Positions 21,593-30,012 of a stretch of 64,000 nucleotides of DNA are shown here, in pieces; within the stretch, counting starts at the first letter, position 1, and each line of letters begins with the position of its first letter. The notes beneath the pieces were generated by a model, which was not told where the DNA came from, did not search any database, and worked only from the letters and a program-made list of their open reading frames with translations. A program made the translations under genes and the position numbers. The stretch is from JACQFK01 sp036383955 (GTDB lineage Bacteria > Planctomycetota > MHYJ01 > JACPRB01): assembly GCA_036383955.1 (NCBI GenBank), contig DASVNH010000224.1, forward strand, positions 1-64,000, in the 5' to 3' direction.

Positions 21593-23502
21593 CGACCTTC
21601 CTCCGCCAAAGCTGATGCCTTCCGCTTCTCCCAAGCCGCCTTCTCGGCCGCGAGCTTCGGCTGGAGTTCCGCCAGCGTCGCTTCGGCTTCCCTGACCCGG
21701 CGCTCCAGGTCGATGAGCTCCAGCTCCTTCATGAGCAGGCCGCGCAGACGTCGGTCGTCGCCGCCCGGAAAGCGGGTCGGCGTCTCCTCCAGCACCCAGT
21801 CGTCGCTCCGCTGGGCAGGCAGCGGGATCTGGCGCGGGCTCACGAGGTTGGCCATCGGGTTGCGCGCCCAGGCGTAGCGATAGTGGACGGGCTGGGGAAC
21901 CCGCGGGCTCGACAGCACGAGCACGTTCTTCTTCAAGATCGGTTGCTTCTTGGCGTCGACCCCGTCGCTGTGGTAGCGGACGACCGCCGGGTGGAAGCGG
22001 CGGTCCTCGCCCGCGATCGCGAAACCGCGCATTTCATCGTCGGAATCGTCCTTCATCCGGATCTCCGTGCTCATCGTCAGCCGGAGCGTGCCGTCGACCC
22101 GCTTCACGTCGCGGATCATCGGGGGCAGCCAATGCTCCTCCTTCAGGAGGCCGTACTGCGTGGCGAGGGCCCACTTCGCGGCCCGCTCCCCCGCGGGGAT
22201 CTTGATCTGCGGGTGATAGAAGCTCTTCCGGAGGTCGAAGGAGCTCACGTAACCGACGGCAGCGTCCCCGGCGTCGCGGAGGTCCCGGAAGGTCCGGTGA
22301 TGCGCCTCCCGGATGAAGGTGCCGGCGTCGTACATCGGCTTCGCGAAGTTCTCCCAGGTCTGCGGCTCGCCGGCCGTGCAGAGGGAGATGATGCAGAAGG
22401 GCATCTTGGGGTCGCCGAACGCGGCCCGCCAGGCGGCGATCGTCTTCGCGAAGACCTGGTAGTACATCCGGGCCCCGGCGGAGCCGTCGAAGCAGTTGTT
22501 GAAGCCCTGGTGCCACACCGCTCCCTTGATCGCGAGTCCCTCCAGGGGCCGGATCACCCCGGCGTAGCAGAAGCCGGGACGGTTCCGGTCGGCCGCGGGG
22601 CCCGGGAGAAGCTCGCTTGGAGGCTTGCTGTCCTTCCCCTGCTTGGCCCGGTCCTGCTCGTATTTCGCGATCCGACGCTTCAGGTCTTCCTGAGGATCGT
22701 AGGCGGCGATCTTCTCGTCCCAGGCCTTGACCTTGTCCTTCGTCTCGCGTCCTTCGATCCGGCGGATCACCTCCTCCGGCGTCCAGGTCTCCACCGTCGT
22801 CCCGCCGATCGACCCGTCGATCAGGCCGATGGGAACCTGGGTCGCCATGTGGAGGCGACGGCCGAAGACGTAGCCGATCGCGGAGAACTCCTGGACGGTC
22901 CGCGGCGTGCAGGCCTCCCAGTCTCCCTTGCGGAAATGCCGGTTCGACCAGTCGCTCCACTCCTGGAGCCGCTCGAAGCTCCGGACCGAGGCGAAGCCCT
23001 TGCCCTGAGGCAGCGTCAGCAGGCGGATCTCCGGGAAGTTCGCCGACGCGATCTCCAGCGGCCCCTCGTCCGTGTTGGCGATGGGCCACTCCATGTTGCT
23101 CTGCCCGCCCAGCAGCCAGACGTCGCCGACCAGGACATCCTCCAGGACCAGCGTCCGGCTCCCTCCCTTGATCTCCATCGCGCGCGGCATCCGCTCGGCC
23201 GGCAGGGGCTCCAGGACCGCCTTCCAAGCCCGGTCGGGGCCGGCGACGGCGGTCGACGTCCGCCCGCCGAACGACACGCTCACCCGCTCTCCCGGATCGG
23301 CCCAGCCCCAGACGGCCGCGGGCTTGTCCCGCTGCAGGACCATGTGGCTCTGGAAGAGGTTGCTGACCGAGAGGCCGTCGCCGATCGCGGGGACGTCGAC
23401 GACGTCCTCCGGCGGCAGCTTCTTCTTCCCGTCCTGGGCGTCGAGGGGGCCGTGGCAGAGCAGCCCCAGAAGGAGCCCCGCCGTCATCCATTCGCGCATC
23501 AT
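21589..23502 (-). CDS. Secreted sialate O-acetylesterase family protein
   Basis: A 637-residue protein with a signal peptide (MMREWMTAGLLLGLLCHG). A beta domain (about 45-125) precedes the SGNH-type esterase domain. LLGGQSNMEWP (about 131-141) carries the nucleophilic Ser, VWHQGFNNC the second block, and the family's Asp-x-x-His is expected near the HPQIKIPAGERAAKW segment. It removes O-acetyl groups from sialic acid or other sugars. The C-terminal ~70 residues are a charged coiled coil, unusual for the family. First gene of a three-gene minus-strand run with the DUF6288 and transglutaminase-like genes. Confidence 0.88.
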   Translation of the reverse strand: MMREWMTAGLLLGLLCHGPLDAQDGKKKLPPEDVVDVPAIGDGLSVSNLFQSHMVLQRDKPAAVWGWADPGERVSVSFGGRTSTAVAGPDRAWKAVLEPLPAERMPRAMEIKGGSRTLVLEDVLVGDVWLLGGQSNMEWPIANTDEGPLEIASANFPEIRLLTLPQGKGFASVRSFERLQEWSDWSNRHFRKGDWEACTPRTVQEFSAIGYVFGRRLHMATQVPIGLIDGSIGGTTVETWTPEEVIRRIEGRETKDKVKAWDEKIAAYDPQEDLKRRIAKYEQDRAKQGKDSKPPSELLPGPAADRNRPGFCYAGVIRPLEGLAIKGAVWHQGFNNCFDGSAGARMYYQVFAKTIAAWRAAFGDPKMPFCIISLCTAGEPQTWENFAKPMYDAGTFIREAHHRTFRDLRDAGDAAVGYVSSFDLRKSFYHPQIKIPAGERAAKWALATQYGLLKEEHWLPPMIRDVKRVDGTLRLTMSTEIRMKDDSDDEMRGFAIAGEDRRFHPAVVRYHSDGVDAKKQPILKKNVLVLSSPRVPQPVHYRYAWARNPMANLVSPRQIPLPAQRSDDWVLEETPTRFPGGDDRRLRGLLMKELELIDLERRVREAEATLAELQPKLAAEKAAWEKRKASALAEEGR

Positions 23503-23562
23503 TTCGATTCCTTCCCGTCGCCTCTAAGTGTAATCGCCACCTCTCTAACACCGGCCCTCCTT

Positions 23563-23615
23563 GCGCGAAAACGCCAGAGTCTTCGCGTTTTGCGCCGGGC
23601 CTCCCCGGGGGAGGC
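23563..23615. other. Two hairpins in the divergent gap 23503-23647
   Basis: First, GCGCGAAAACGC (23563-23574) pairs with GCGTTTTGCGC (23585-23595) around 10 nt. Second, GCCTCCCC and GGGGAGGC form a GC palindrome (23599-23615) 32 nt before the next ATG. They may be leader or operator structures of the metallopeptidase gene. Confidence 0.45.
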
Positions 23616-23647
23616 TCGGGCGGTGTCTCACCCTATGGAGGCCAACC

Positions 23648-24760
23648 ATGCGGATCCTCGCGACCTTGCTGCTCCTCGTCCCCCCCGCCGACCCGCGGCC
23701 CCGCCTGCAGATCCTCAACGGCTCCCGGCAGGCCGTCGACGTCTTCTGGCTCAAGTCCGAGACCGAGCGCGTCCCGAACGGGTCCGTCGCGCCCGGCAAG
23801 GACCTGATCCTGACCACGACGATCGGCCACCGCTTCGCGGTCGTGGGCCGCGACGACGGAGCGGAGGCGAGGGTCGAGAGCAGCGTTCTCGTGCAGGGAT
23901 TCCGTTTCGACCCGGCCGGGAAGGACGGCGTGCCGGTTTTCTATGCGCAGCGCCTCGACGCCGGAGGCTTTCCGATCGTCGCCTCGAGGAAAGTGAACCC
24001 CTACGCCCTCAAGGAGGCCGCCCATCTCCTCGATCTCATGTTCGCCCATCGTCCCGACCTCCGGGCGGCCATGATCCGGAGCGGGGCCCGGCTCTGCCTG
24101 ATCGGGCACGACGAGTTCACCACCGATCTCCCCGAGTTTGCCCGGCTCGCGGAGGGCAAAGTCCCCGATAGCGCCGTGAAGGAGGTGTCCGCCCGGGACT
24201 ACTGGGATGCGCGGGCCCGCGGCACGGGCGGCAGCGAGACCGACCCCTACATCACCTGCGCCGAGGAGAACGTCCTGGGCTACCCCGGGGATCCCTATGC
24301 CGCCGAATGCATCCTCATCCACGAGTTCGCCCACGGCATCCATCTCCGCGGGCTGGTGAACGTCGACCCCGGCTTCGACGCCCGCCTCAAGGCCGCGTAC
24401 GAGGCCGCCCTGAAGGCGGGCCTGTGGAAGGGGAAGTACGCGTCGGTCAACCACCACGAGTACTTCGCCGAGGGAGTGCAATCCTGGTTCGACGACAACC
24501 GCGAGAACGATCACGACCACAACCACGTGAACACGCGGAAGGAGCTCGTCGAGTACGACCCGGGCCTGGCCGCCCTCTGCCGGGAGGTCTTCGGGGACAC
24601 CGTCCTCGTCTACACCAAGCCCGCCAAGCGGCTGGCCGGCCACCTGGCGGGCTACGACCCTGCCCGGGCGCCGACCTTCCGCTGGCCCGACCGCCTCCAG
24701 GGCGCCCGCGAGAAGATTCGCGAGGCGGCGCGGCGCCGGTCGGACGGGGCGTCGAAATGA
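23648..24760 (+). CDS. Secreted metallopeptidase with an N-terminal VHL-beta-like domain
   Basis: A 370-residue protein from ATG 23648 with GGAGG upstream. A short hydrophobic leader (MRILATLLLLVPP) may be a signal peptide. Residues 19-68 resemble the VHL beta domain: LQILNGSRQAVDVFWL, then GSVAPGKDLIL and TTIGHRFAVV. The C-terminal half contains the zinc motif HEFAHGIH (225-232) and a downstream NHHEYFAEGVQSWF that could provide the third ligand (gluzincin-like). The fusion of a VHL-type binding domain to a metallopeptidase is unusual. Convergent with the following esterase gene. Confidence 0.8.
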   Translation: MRILATLLLLVPPADPRPRLQILNGSRQAVDVFWLKSETERVPNGSVAPGKDLILTTTIGHRFAVVGRDDGAEARVESSVLVQGFRFDPAGKDGVPVFYAQRLDAGGFPIVASRKVNPYALKEAAHLLDLMFAHRPDLRAAMIRSGARLCLIGHDEFTTDLPEFARLAEGKVPDSAVKEVSARDYWDARARGTGGSETDPYITCAEENVLGYPGDPYAAECILIHEFAHGIHLRGLVNVDPGFDARLKAAYEAALKAGLWKGKYASVNHHEYFAEGVQSWFDDNRENDHDHNHVNTRKELVEYDPGLAALCREVFGDTVLVYTKPAKRLAGHLAGYDPARAPTFRWPDRLQGAREKIREAARRRSDGASK

Positions 24761-24767
24761 CTCCCGC

Positions 24768-25850
24768 TCAGTTCCCCGAGGCCAGGAGCTTCGCCATGGC
24801 CCGTCCCATCGCCTCGCCGACGTCCATGTAGGTCTCGGCGTTCCCGTTGTAGTGGCTGTTGCCGCTGCCGCCGCGGGAGAGGGGGTTGGAATAGACGGTG
24901 GCCACGTTGCCCTTGAACTCCGGGTGCTTGCCGGCGATCCCGTCGACGGCCAGCTGGGCCTCGAGCACCCGGCCCCCGCTGCCTCCGACCCCTTTCTTCG
25001 CTTCGCCCAGGGTGGCGAGCACGAACTTGGCTTTCGGCGCGTTGAAGTCCTTGCGCAGCTGCGGAATCAGGCGCGCGAGGTTGCGCTCGTAGTTGTCCGC
25101 GTGGGCGGACCCGAAGAGCTTGTCGTTGTAGGTGTCCTTCTCTCCCTGCCACCAGAAGAAGCCCGCGACCTCGAAGGTCTTGGCCCCCGGGTAGTATTTG
25201 CCGAGCTCCGCGAGCACCTTCTTCGCGTTCTCCACGTCGTCGTCGTACTGCTTGCCGGCATACCAGGCGCCCTCCGGCTTTCGCCCGTCGCCTTTGGGAT
25301 TCTCGGGGGTCCCGCGGTAGCCGGGCACCGTCTTTCCCTGGTGCTCATAGGGTTCGCTGCCCGGGGGCAGCAGGTCCCAGCCGAGACTGCGATTGCCGAT
25401 GCAGCTCTTGAGAAGGAGCACCGGCGCCTCGACGGCCTGCCCCAGGACGTGGCCGATCCCGTGTTCGGGGCCGAGATGCTTGCCCGTGACCGTCATCCAC
25501 TCGTTGTTGAAGAGCTGCATCCCTCCCTTGCCCACCATCACGCGGACGTTCCGGACGTCCTTGCGCTCGGTCCACTTGCCCGCGTCGTCGATCAGATAGG
25601 GGTACAGGCCCTTCGTCCGGACGGCGTGCTCCAGCGTGCCGTCCTTGCCGTCCGGGCCGACGTTGCCGAGCCCCACCATGTTCGACTGGCCCATCAGGAT
25701 GAAGACCTGGACGGGCCGGCTCAGGTCGGCGTCCTTGCCGTCCGGGCGTGGAAGCTTGTCCGGGACCTCCTGGGCTCCGCCCCCCTGAGAGGCGGCGGAG
25801 AAGAGCAGGACGGCGGCGACGACGCGCGAAAGCGGGAAGACGGGCGACAT
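24768..25850 (-). CDS. Secreted carbohydrate acetylesterase (SASA/CE6 type)
   Basis: A 360-residue protein from ATG 25850 (AGGAGA upstream). A signal peptide (MSPVFPLSRVVAAVLLFSAASQGGG) is followed by an SGNH-type domain: FILMGQSNMVGLG with the nucleophile Ser, KSCIGNRSLGWDL, AGFFWWQGEKD and a C-terminal NSHYNGNAETYMDVGEAM with the likely His. The family deacetylates plant or algal polysaccharides such as xylan. It probably works with the sulfatases and the other esterase, although they are not adjacent. Confidence 0.88.
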   Translation of the reverse strand: MSPVFPLSRVVAAVLLFSAASQGGGAQEVPDKLPRPDGKDADLSRPVQVFILMGQSNMVGLGNVGPDGKDGTLEHAVRTKGLYPYLIDDAGKWTERKDVRNVRVMVGKGGMQLFNNEWMTVTGKHLGPEHGIGHVLGQAVEAPVLLLKSCIGNRSLGWDLLPPGSEPYEHQGKTVPGYRGTPENPKGDGRKPEGAWYAGKQYDDDVENAKKVLAELGKYYPGAKTFEVAGFFWWQGEKDTYNDKLFGSAHADNYERNLARLIPQLRKDFNAPKAKFVLATLGEAKKGVGGSGGRVLEAQLAVDGIAGKHPEFKGNVATVYSNPLSRGGSGNSHYNGNAETYMDVGEAMGRAMAKLLASGN

Positions 25851-25872
25851 GGCGGTCTCCTGAGGCAACCCG

Positions 25873-25885
25873 CCCGTTATACGGG
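25873..25885. promoter_or_regulatory. Small palindrome overlapping a -10-like sequence
   Basis: CCCGT-TAT-ACGGG in the leader of the esterase gene. On the minus strand it contains TATAAC about 20 nt before the Shine-Dalgarno, so it may be a promoter/operator. Confidence 0.3.
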
Positions 25886-25898
25886 GAGCACCTCGCCA

Positions 25899-25929
25899 TT
25901 TCGCGCCAATCAGCTTCCCTTTCGCGCCA
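25899..25929 (+). repeat. Direct repeat TTTCGCGCCA x2, 21 bp apart
   Basis: TTTCGCGCCA at 25899-25908 and 25920-25929; a third copy is at 27992-28001. The 21-bp spacing is two helical turns. The copies flank the S9 peptidase gene. Confidence 0.5.
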
Positions 25930-25934
25930 CTCCT

Positions 25935-27857
25935 TCAGCGGAGCCAGCGCTTGAGCCAGGCCAGCACTTCGCCGTACCAGTGGACGGAGTTGCGCGGCTT
26001 GAGGATCCAGTGGTTCTCGTCGGGGTAGCAGACCAGCCGGGCCGGCAGGCCCATCGCCCGATGGACGTTGTACATCTGGAGACCCTGGTCGTAGGGCACC
26101 CGGTAGTCCTGTTCGCCGTGGATCACGAGCATCGGCGTCCGGAAGCCCTTCGCGTGGCGCATCGGATTCCAGCGGTCCATCCCGGCGAGGTTCTTCCACG
26201 GCTCCCCGCCCAGCGCCCGCGACCAGCCCTCCGTCACGTCGCTCGCCCACTCCATCTGGAGGTCGCCCACCCCGGCGTGGTTGACGATGCAGCGGAAGCG
26301 GTCCGTCTGCGAGGCGATCCAGCTCACGAGGTAGCCCCCGTAGGAACCCCCCGCCGCCGCCATCCTCTTCGGGTCGGCGATCCCCCGGCGGATCAGGCGG
26401 TCGGTGGCCGCCAGGATGTCGCGGTACGGTTGGTCGCCCCAGCGGCCCTGGATGCATCGCGCGAAGGTCTGCCCCCAGGACGTCGAGCCGTGAAAGTTCA
26501 CGAGGGCCGCGACGTAGCCGCGCGCGGCGACGCAGTGCGGGTTCCAGCGCCAGTGCCAGGAGTCCCCGAAGATCCCGTGAGGCCCGCCGTGGACAAGGTG
26601 GACGAGCGGCCGGGGGCGAGGTCCCCCGCCCCCCGGAGGATGGACGAGGTACATCTGGACCGGGTCGCCGTCGGCGCCGACGACGACGTCCTCCTCGACC
26701 CGGCCGAGCTCCACGTCCCGCAGGGCCTCCTCGGTGAAGCGGGTCCGACGCCGCTCCGGGAGGAGCGAGCAGATCTCGGGCGGGCGGCGGAGGGAATCCA
26801 CGGTGGCGAAGAGACGGCCGCCGGAGATTCGGAGATTCGAGTAGGTGCCGCCCCGGGCGAGCCGGCGCGGGGCGCCGCGGGCCAGCTTGAAGAGGCCCGT
26901 GCGGCCCTCGTCTTCCGCGACGACGAAGAGCCCGCCGGGGCCGAACTCCCACTCCTCGGCCGAGCGGTCCCAGTCCTCGGTGAGCAGCTCCTGCGTCCGA
27001 CGCCGCCGGTCGTAGCGGACGAGGCGGACGCGGTCGGCGTAGAACTCCGGGTCCCGCTGGATGCCGTAGACGATGAAGCGCCCGTCGGGGGAGTAGACCG
27101 GCCGCTCGGCTTGGGCCGCTCCCGGCAGCGTGAGAGGGACGACCTTCCGCTCCGCGACGGAGAGCCGGAAGACGCCCCAGCGCAGCCGCCGGTGGGGCGG
27201 CCGGCTGCGGCAGGCCGCGAAGGCGATTTCCCGGCCGTCGGGGGAGATGCGGTACTGGCCCGTCGGGTCCATCAGGTCGAACCAGCGCTTCATCCGCAGC
27301 GTGAGGTCCGTCAGGGTCCGCGTCTCCAGGTCGAACGCGAAGAGGTGGTGAAAGCGGCCGTCGGTCAGCCAGCGGTCCCAGTGGCGGTAGACCCGGTCCT
27401 CGGTGACCCGCGCCTTGACGGGCTCGTCGGCCCGCGCCTTGGCGAGCTTGCGGGTGCCTTCGACCGTGGGCGCGTCCCCCAGCAGGGGCACTAGGATGGC
27501 GAGGCGGCGGCCGTCGGGGAACCAGCGCGGATCCGCGCAGCCGAGGGGGAGGTCGGTCAGGCGCTCCGGCTCGCCGCCGTCGAGGGGCATCACGTGGAGC
27601 TGCGGCTGTTCCCCGTGCTTGCGGATGAACGCGAGGCGGCCGCCGTCGGGGCTGACGGCCGGCTGGCCGCTGTCCTGGTCGGCGGTCGTCAGGGCCCGGT
27701 GCTCCGGCTCCAGCCAGAGCCGCGTCGTCCCCTCGTTCGTCTCCATCGAGTAGGTGGTCACGGGCACGACGAAGCGCGCGCCGTCCGGTGCGGGACAGGG
27801 CGCGCCTACTCGTGGAATCGCCCAGAGGTCCAGCGATGTCAGCGGGTGTTTCTTCAT
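25935..27857 (-). CDS. S9 family prolyl oligopeptidase/acylaminoacyl peptidase
   Basis: A 640-residue serine peptidase from ATG 27857 (MKKHPLTSLDLWAIPRV). The N-terminal ~380 residues are a WD40-like beta-propeller (VSPDGGRLAFI, ISPDGREIAFA and YSPDGRFIVYG repeats). The C-terminal alpha/beta hydrolase has HGGPHG, the nucleophile in GGSYGGYL, an Asp in HGEQDYRVPY and the His in DENHWI. No signal peptide, so probably cytoplasmic. It cleaves short peptides. A longer reading to 28097 lacks a Shine-Dalgarno, and the added residues look non-coding. Confidence 0.93.
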   Translation of the reverse strand: MKKHPLTSLDLWAIPRVGAPCPAPDGARFVVPVTTYSMETNEGTTRLWLEPEHRALTTADQDSGQPAVSPDGGRLAFIRKHGEQPQLHVMPLDGGEPERLTDLPLGCADPRWFPDGRRLAILVPLLGDAPTVEGTRKLAKARADEPVKARVTEDRVYRHWDRWLTDGRFHHLFAFDLETRTLTDLTLRMKRWFDLMDPTGQYRISPDGREIAFAACRSRPPHRRLRWGVFRLSVAERKVVPLTLPGAAQAERPVYSPDGRFIVYGIQRDPEFYADRVRLVRYDRRRRTQELLTEDWDRSAEEWEFGPGGLFVVAEDEGRTGLFKLARGAPRRLARGGTYSNLRISGGRLFATVDSLRRPPEICSLLPERRRTRFTEEALRDVELGRVEEDVVVGADGDPVQMYLVHPPGGGGPRPRPLVHLVHGGPHGIFGDSWHWRWNPHCVAARGYVAALVNFHGSTSWGQTFARCIQGRWGDQPYRDILAATDRLIRRGIADPKRMAAAGGSYGGYLVSWIASQTDRFRCIVNHAGVGDLQMEWASDVTEGWSRALGGEPWKNLAGMDRWNPMRHAKGFRTPMLVIHGEQDYRVPYDQGLQMYNVHRAMGLPARLVCYPDENHWILKPRNSVHWYGEVLAWLKRWLR

Positions 27858-28080
27858 CGGCGTTCGGAGGTCCCCTTGGAGCCGGTGGGTCCGTCGGGCT
27901 TCGACGACGCGGCGCCCCGTCGCCGCCTCCTGGTCGAACCCCGACCGCGCCTCCGACATCCTCCCCGTATCTTCTCCTCCTCGACTTGCTTTTTCGCGCC
28001 AAAGCGATGTCGATCCCCCCGGGGCGGGCCGCGCGCCATCGACGCCTCGCGACGGTTTGCGCATCGGATCCCGGTCCCTG
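27858..28080. other. Intergenic region left of the tRNA-Phe remnant
   Basis: No convincing gene. It holds a third TTTCGCGCCA copy (27992-28001) and A/T-richer patches that may be the promoter region of the S9 peptidase. Overlapping frames here have atypical composition. Confidence 0.4.
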
Positions 28081-28175
28081 CTGATTGACAAGCCCAAGCC
28101 CCTGGGCTAAAGTGCCCTACCCTCGTACCAGCAGTTTGGACAGGTAGCTCAGCTGGTAGAGCACTGCACTGAAAA
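28081..28175 (+). repeat. Left copy of the ~95-bp direct repeat (attL-like)
   Basis: Contains TTGACA (28085-28090), 17 nt, TAAAGT (28108-28113), then the first 38 nt of tRNA-Phe. It matches 54731-54827 almost throughout; the differences are one C/T change and about 13 positions just before the tRNA. Similarity stops sharply after GAAAA in the anticodon loop. Confidence 0.88.
28138..28175 (+). pseudogene. 5'-half remnant of tRNA-Phe
   Basis: The first 38 nt are identical to the tRNA-Phe at 54790: acceptor 5' strand GGACAGG, D-arm, and anticodon stem and loop up to CTGAAAA. After that the sequence becomes unrelated (GATTCTAAACGCG). Its own promoter is intact, so it may still be transcribed into the element. 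Confidence 0.9.
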
Positions 28176-28244
28176 GATTCTAAACGCGAAAAACAATGCG
28201 CAAATAGCGTTTGAAACGCCCAAAAGCGATGATTTCGCCCAGAA

Positions 28245-28264
28245 ATTAGGACAAATTAGGACAA
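28245..28264 (+). repeat. Tandem 10-mer (ATTAGGACAA)2 at the left end
   Basis: Two exact tandem copies of ATTAGGACAA, about 70 bp inside the left boundary. The same orientation and unit recur at the right end (54663-54682), as expected for recombinase arm-type sites. Confidence 0.7.
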
Positions 28265-28352
28265 GGCGGTACCTCAGGATCCCGGCTGTTTTGGCCTTAG
28301 GTTCCCCTACCCCCCCAAAAAAATGCCCCCAGTGAAACCCAAAAGCATTAAA

Positions 28353-29525
28353 CTACGTGGTGCCAAGAACCCTGGGGTTACGAGTCGGCTTGAGGTTCTT
28401 CCGACTCAATTTCTTTCCATCCAACTCCCATTCCGGAGGTTTCACGGCAACTTCCTCGATTTGAATCTCTGCCTTATCCATGTCCTTGAATAACTCGGTG
28501 AAGTTATCAATTACGGATTTCCGCATCATGACTTCCCCAAACTGCAAGGTCGCTCTTTGCACCATTGCAGGGTCTTCAAACTTTGCGTAGGGATCGGTGG
28601 TTTCAGCCCATCGATAAATTGGGTACGAAGGCGGGCATTCTTGGGGGCCGCAAGGAGGCTGCCACCTGCCGGGGCTTGTGCTCCTAAGCTTACCCTCGCG
28701 CACTCCTGGCGAGAAAAGTCGATTGTACTTAGCCTCGTGGTAATACCTCCCTGCCATAGGTAGTCCGGAATCAACAAATCTGGGAGGACTAAGCCGGTAA
28801 GTCTTTGTATCCGGATAATCCATATCCGCCAACTCGCCCTTGTAGATTGGATCCAACTCCCTTGCAATCTTGAAGATGTCGCGAAAGAGCTGAACATTCT
28901 GCTGATGAAACGGCTCATCCCAGACCGTATGCTGCACGTCTCCACGAACTCTTTGAACCATGGTGAATGTCTGAGTCCACAAAGCAATACCGGCCCCAGT
29001 GTTAAAGGCTCCTGCGACAAGTCCATTCGAGAATCCCTGTGCTTGCCGAATGAAATCCTGCAATTCATCCATTTGGTTGATTACCCGAGGTAAGTCTCTT
29101 CTGAATGTCTCTTCGTTCACCATCAATGGGCGTAGGATATTGCTTTTGGTGCCGATGGAAATCATTGCCGACTTGACCCGATCGTAGCTCAACTGCCCTT
29201 TTATTCTCGCCTCAAGAAGGTCAATAGCCTTAAACAGCTCACCGATTTGAGTAAGAATTGCAGTTACTCGCTGTTCGACGGCCTCAAGAGCACCTAAGGC
29301 CTTACTAAGAGCGGTGGGGATAGCATCGTTAGGACGACCAACGAGGTTATATCCCATGACCACAATCTGAGCGATAGCAATGATCTCAGCAAAGAAGTTC
29401 ACGGACGGCGGGCTATTACCGTCACTAAGCCGAGCAAGGCTTTGCTGCGCCTCGGACATTTCTGGAATTACCCGACCTTCTTGATGATGCTTGTGACTCA
29501 CCTTGCCGCGGGCTTTAACGCTCAC
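28353..29525 (-). CDS. Unknown protein at the left end of the element
   Basis: A 390-residue protein from GTG 29525, chosen because GGAG lies 5 nt upstream; a TTG at 29573 would add 16 residues. Residues about 45-62 form one hydrophobic segment (VNFFAEIIAIAQIVVMGYNL). It is followed by a long amphipathic helical region with regular leucine spacing (ALSKALGALEAVEQRVTAILTQIGELFKAIDLL). The C-terminal part is Pro/Lys-rich. A helical bundle with a single hydrophobic hairpin-like segment is seen in some membrane-active toxins, but I recognise no family. Codon use is A/T-richer than outside the element. Transcribed toward the left att site. Confidence 0.7.
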   Translation of the reverse strand: MSVKARGKVSHKHHQEGRVIPEMSEAQQSLARLSDGNSPPSVNFFAEIIAIAQIVVMGYNLVGRPNDAIPTALSKALGALEAVEQRVTAILTQIGELFKAIDLLEARIKGQLSYDRVKSAMISIGTKSNILRPLMVNEETFRRDLPRVINQMDELQDFIRQAQGFSNGLVAGAFNTGAGIALWTQTFTMVQRVRGDVQHTVWDEPFHQQNVQLFRDIFKIARELDPIYKGELADMDYPDTKTYRLSPPRFVDSGLPMAGRYYHEAKYNRLFSPGVREGKLRSTSPGRWQPPCGPQECPPSYPIYRWAETTDPYAKFEDPAMVQRATLQFGEVMMRKSVIDNFTELFKDMDKAEIQIEEVAVKPPEWELDGKKLSRKNLKPTRNPRVLGTT

Positions 29526-29565
29526 GTTATCTCCATAAAAAGATATTACGACCGTACCAACTATT

Positions 29566-30012
29566 ATGAACAATCAAGAGTTTCCACGTCTAAGTCAAGC
29601 AATTACACTCTTCCGCTTCAGTACACCCGGTAAGGATTTCGACGAGACGGCCCCCGACGCGATGACGGAGAAAATCTCCACCTACTTCGGAAAAGGCAAG
29701 CCGACCCGCTGCCTTTACCAGTACGACTTCGGCGGCGGCTGGGAACTCGACCCCATCTTGGAGGACGTCGTATCTCGGCCCGACAAACTCGGCCGACAGC
29801 TCCTGGAAGGGGCCCGGGCTTTTCCCCCTGACGACTGAGGCGGCATCGGCGGCTACGAGGAGTGCATCGACGTCGCTCTGGGGCACCGCAAGGACCCGGA
29901 ATGCCTTAAGTGGCTCGACGGCTGGGAGCTGTCGTTCAATCTTCGGCAAGTCGAGAGGCTCTATTATCAGGCTAAGCTCTTCCTACAAGCGCATTACGAA
30001 GAGTATCTTTGA
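29566..30012 (+). pseudogene. Broken pRiA4b ORF-3 family gene with in-frame TGA
   Basis: The frame 29566-29838 ends at TGA, but the same frame continues to 30012 with clear family sequence on both sides. Before the stop: YQYDFGGGWELDPILEDV and LEGARAFPPDD. After it: GGIGGYEECIDVALGHRKDPECLKW. In the family the interrupted position (PPED-C-GG) is often Cys, one base from TGA. The usual N-terminal ~50 residues are also missing, and the A/T-rich leader does not match. I call it a truncated, inactivated gene. Confidence 0.8.
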
